A model generated the notes under the pieces. It was given only the letters and a program-made list of their open reading frames with translations, did no database searches and had not been told where the DNA came from. This document shows positions 36,074 to 37,762 of a stretch of 37,762 nt of DNA, in pieces; the first letter of the stretch is position 1; each line of letters opens with the position of its first letter. The stretch comes from Candidatus Bathyarchaeota archaeon. Its GTDB lineage: Archaea > Thermoproteota > Bathyarchaeia > Bathyarchaeales > DTEX01. The stretch lies in assembly GCA_018396995.1 (NCBI GenBank), contig JAGTQB010000013.1, positions 1 to 37,762 of the forward strand, in the 5' to 3' direction. The translations under genes and the position numbers were made by a program.

Positions 36074-36889
36074 TTGGCTAGGTTAACTATAAGACTCCTC
36101 TGGTCTCTTTCACTTATCCTGGCTGCTTCCATAATAGTATATGTATGGTACATCGGTATTCCGGCAGGGCATGAGGAGGTAGTAGAAACTCCAGCAACGC
36201 CAATATCGCTTGGAGAGAAGATCCTCCTGCCGCTGCCGCGGAAGGTTAGCGAATTAACCGTTGAGGAAGCGATACTTTTGAGAAGAAGCATTAGAGAATA
36301 TGCCGATGAACCAGTAAATTTAGATGATCTGGCGATGATCCTCTGGGCCGCATATGGAATAACGGAGCCAAATCAGGGTTTGAGGGCGGCTCCAAGCGCC
36401 GGAGCCACATACCCCCTAGAAATCTACGTCGTGATAGGCGAGAGGGGCGTAAAGTATGCTGAAGGCTTCATCAAAGAGGGAGTTTACAAATATGATCCAC
36501 ACAGCCACTCCCTACTATTAATCGAGATGGGTGATCATCGATTGAGTCTCATGAACGCCGCCCTAGGCCAGAGCTGGGTTGGTGAGGCTCCACTGAGTAT
36601 AATTATTTGCGCGGTCTTTGAAAGAACGACGTGGAGATATCATGAGAGGGGTAGAGTTAGGTATGTTCCAATGGAGGCTGGTCACGTTGGACAGAACGTG
36701 TATCTTATGGCTACAGCCCTTAGATATGGCGCTGTGGTTGTCGGAGCCTTTTACGATGACCTTGTTGTGAAAACGATCGGTGCTAAGCTTGAAGAGGAAC
36801 CATTATACATAATTCCAATAGGGGTTCCAAGAAGAATACCAGAAGTATCCTTTAAGGACATATGGGACTACATTAACTCTAGAAGGTGA
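36074..36889 (+). CDS. membrane-anchored SagB/ThcOx-type nitroreductase family protein
   Basis: An FMN-dependent oxidoreductase of about 271 residues. An N-terminal hydrophobic helix (about 5-25, LWSLSLILAASIIVYVWYI) anchors or exports it, then the nitroreductase-like domain: RRSIREYADEPVNLDDLAMILWAA, PSAGATYPLEIYVV, LNAALGQSWV-like MNAALGQSW, GHVGQNVYLMATAL and IIPIGVPRR. These match the SagB/ThcOx branch that oxidises azoline rings or acts in unknown redox reactions. GGGAGG at 36061-36066 sets a TTG start at 36074 (alternatives: TTG 36071, GTG 36053). The next gene starts 5 bases on with AAGGTGAT overlapping this stop, so the two form a membrane pair. No precursor peptide gene is seen, so a biosynthetic role is not supported. 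Confidence 0.85.
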   Translation: MARLTIRLLWSLSLILAASIIVYVWYIGIPAGHEEVVETPATPISLGEKILLPLPRKVSELTVEEAILLRRSIREYADEPVNLDDLAMILWAAYGITEPNQGLRAAPSAGATYPLEIYVVIGERGVKYAEGFIKEGVYKYDPHSHSLLLIEMGDHRLSLMNAALGQSWVGEAPLSIIICAVFERTTWRYHERGRVRYVPMEAGHVGQNVYLMATALRYGAVVVGAFYDDLVVKTIGAKLEEEPLYIIPIGVPRRIPEVSFKDIWDYINSRR

Positions 36890-36894
36890 TATTG

Positions 36895-37272
36895 ATGGTT
36901 AAAAGAGCAACAATGCTGAGAATATCTCTACTAATAGTTGAGATCACATCTATACCTCTAATAATTCTAGCCACAATATACTTGATCAGCGGATACCAAA
37001 TGCTAGCGCTAGAGGTGAGGGTAATCCCAGAGCCTAGGAGAGTCCACATAGATAAATTCCTAAGGATCTTAACAGTGCTGTTGGCGTACCTGCATGCTGT
37101 GTGCGGCATGGTAATTATCGCTGAGAGACGTATAAGAACGGAAACCATAAGAAAAATCGCTGAAGCGGCCGCAATAATCATATTAACTGCACTGCTAATC
37201 TTCTCGCTAGCAGTTGAGGCGATTACATTAGACTTTGGTTACAGGTATCGATGGGGGCTGTTCTCTTTTTGA
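36895..37272 (+). CDS. small membrane protein partner of the nitroreductase
   Basis: A 125-residue protein with three hydrophobic stretches (about residues 8-30, 54-74 and 87-110) and charged links between them (RVIPEPRRVHIDKF and ERRIRTETIRK). Two His, one in RVHIDKF and one in LLAYLHAVCGM, might bind heme b, but no standard motif proves it. The ATG at 36895 has AAGGTGAT just upstream, in the end of the nitroreductase gene, so the two are co-translated. It could hand electrons between the membrane pool and the FMN enzyme. No family recognised. Confidence 0.75.
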   Translation: MVKRATMLRISLLIVEITSIPLIILATIYLISGYQMLALEVRVIPEPRRVHIDKFLRILTVLLAYLHAVCGMVIIAERRIRTETIRKIAEAAAIIILTALLIFSLAVEAITLDFGYRYRWGLFSF

Positions 37273-37309
37273 TGTTTTTAGGAAGTGTTCATAAGCGTTG
37301 TTTCTATTC

Positions 37310-37762
37310 ATGTCTGAGAAGTTGCTGAGGCCTAGAGAGGTTTGCGAGAGGCTTGGCGTTAGCTACTCTACTCTCCGTAGGTGGATTGAAGCAGGCTACA
37401 TAAAGGCTATCAGGACTGTTGGTGGTAAGCATAGGGTTCCTGAGAGCGAGGTCAGGAGGATTCTCGAATCACGCGCTAAGGAGACTAGAGCTATTGCATA
37501 TGCTAGAGTATCTTCTAGCGACCAGAGGGAAGACCTCGAGAGGCAAGTCAGATACTTACTAGAGTACTGCGCATCTAAAGGATACAGAGTAGTGGAGACG
37601 ATAACCGATGTAGGTTCTGGGCTGAAGACGGATAGGAGAGGATCGAAAAAGCTATTCGACCTAGTTGTATCTAAACAAGTTGAAGTTGTTGTCATAACCT
37701 ACGGGGATAGGTTAACCAGGTTTGGCTTCGAGTACCTAGAGTATTTCTTCAACCAGCACGGT
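37310..37762 (+). CDS. tnpA: IS607-family serine recombinase (TnpA), truncated by the window edge
   Basis: The 151 codons visible make the start of the IS607 transposase, which moves DNA by serine recombination. A MerR-like helix-turn-helix opens it (LRPREVCERLGVSYSTLRRWIEAG, about residues 6-29), with the wing GGKHRVPESEV. Then comes the serine-recombinase catalytic domain: YARVSSSDQREDLERQ with the nucleophilic Ser, and the Arg-bearing YGDRLTRFG. The ATG at 37310 begins the frame, and it is still open at the right edge. IS607 elements carry a tnpB gene after tnpA; it would lie beyond the window. This supports an active or recent element here, next to the nitroreductase pair. Confidence 0.92.
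   Translation, partial: MSEKLLRPREVCERLGVSYSTLRRWIEAGYIKAIRTVGGKHRVPESEVRRILESRAKETRAIAYARVSSSDQREDLERQVRYLLEYCASKGYRVVETITDVGSGLKTDRRGSKKLFDLVVSKQVEVVVITYGDRLTRFGFEYLEYFFNQHG

Overview
The window reads as a piece of an archaeal chromosome, most likely from an anaerobic, probably thermophilic lineage of the TACK/Bathyarchaeia kind. Reasons: TATA-type promoters with several apparently leaderless starts, a CDC48/VAT ATPase, a CTP-dependent (MJ0056-type) riboflavin kinase, type II methionine aminopeptidase, geranylgeranyl reductase, heterodisulfide-reductase (Hdr) proteins, TrmB and KaiC-like proteins, a tRNA-Thr with an anticodon-loop intron, and an intein. The lineage is an inference; no 16S or ribosomal gene is present.

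Layout. 1-3.1 kb: tail of an unidentified gene, a two-cluster ferredoxin, an acyl-CoA dehydrogenase, a fossil TnpB end with a perfect 13-bp hairpin, and a zinc alcohol dehydrogenase. 3.4-7.9 kb: a zinc-ribbon protein converging on an Hdr operon (HdrC-HdrB fusion, HdrA fused to an MvhD-like domain that has lost its cysteines, a small membrane protein). 7.9-10.1 kb: a divergent methyltransferase plus Tes/TrsS-type radical SAM pair. 10.1-14.4 kb (minus strand): BtpA-like protein with an internal deletion, double-domain rhodanese, radical SAM protein, geranylgeranyl reductase. 14.6-20.5 kb: tRNA-Thr(GGT), CDC48, thioredoxin, DUF1028 protein, riboflavin kinase, and a KaiC-like ATPase paired with a small NitrOD5-like protein.

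20.5-27.5 kb: a divergent pair of regulators (winged helix and large TrmB) separated by two copies of a 15-bp palindromic operator candidate, then an ABC transporter with a fused double permease and two ATPases (the second apparently starting with ATT) and a DUF47/PhoU-like protein. 27.5-33.2 kb: hypothetical protein, DUF1512 membrane protein, membrane zinc-ribbon protein, methionine aminopeptidase, a second radical SAM protein paralogous to the one at 11.2 kb, and a bacterial-type phosphofructokinase. 33.2-37.8 kb: a PflX-like radical SAM protein interrupted by a 540-residue intein next to its cluster motif, a membrane-anchored SagB-type nitroreductase with a membrane partner, and the 5' part of an IS607-type serine recombinase running off the window.

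The most notable themes are: (i) four radical SAM proteins, three of which, with the geranylgeranyl reductase, could belong to tetraether-lipid formation and tailoring (hypothesis); (ii) an Hdr operon embedded among genes for acyl-CoA/alcohol redox chemistry and a TrsM/TrsS-like pair; (iii) the intein with both endonuclease catalytic acids replaced; (iv) the likely AUU start codon; and (v) the minimal 11-nt tRNA intron.
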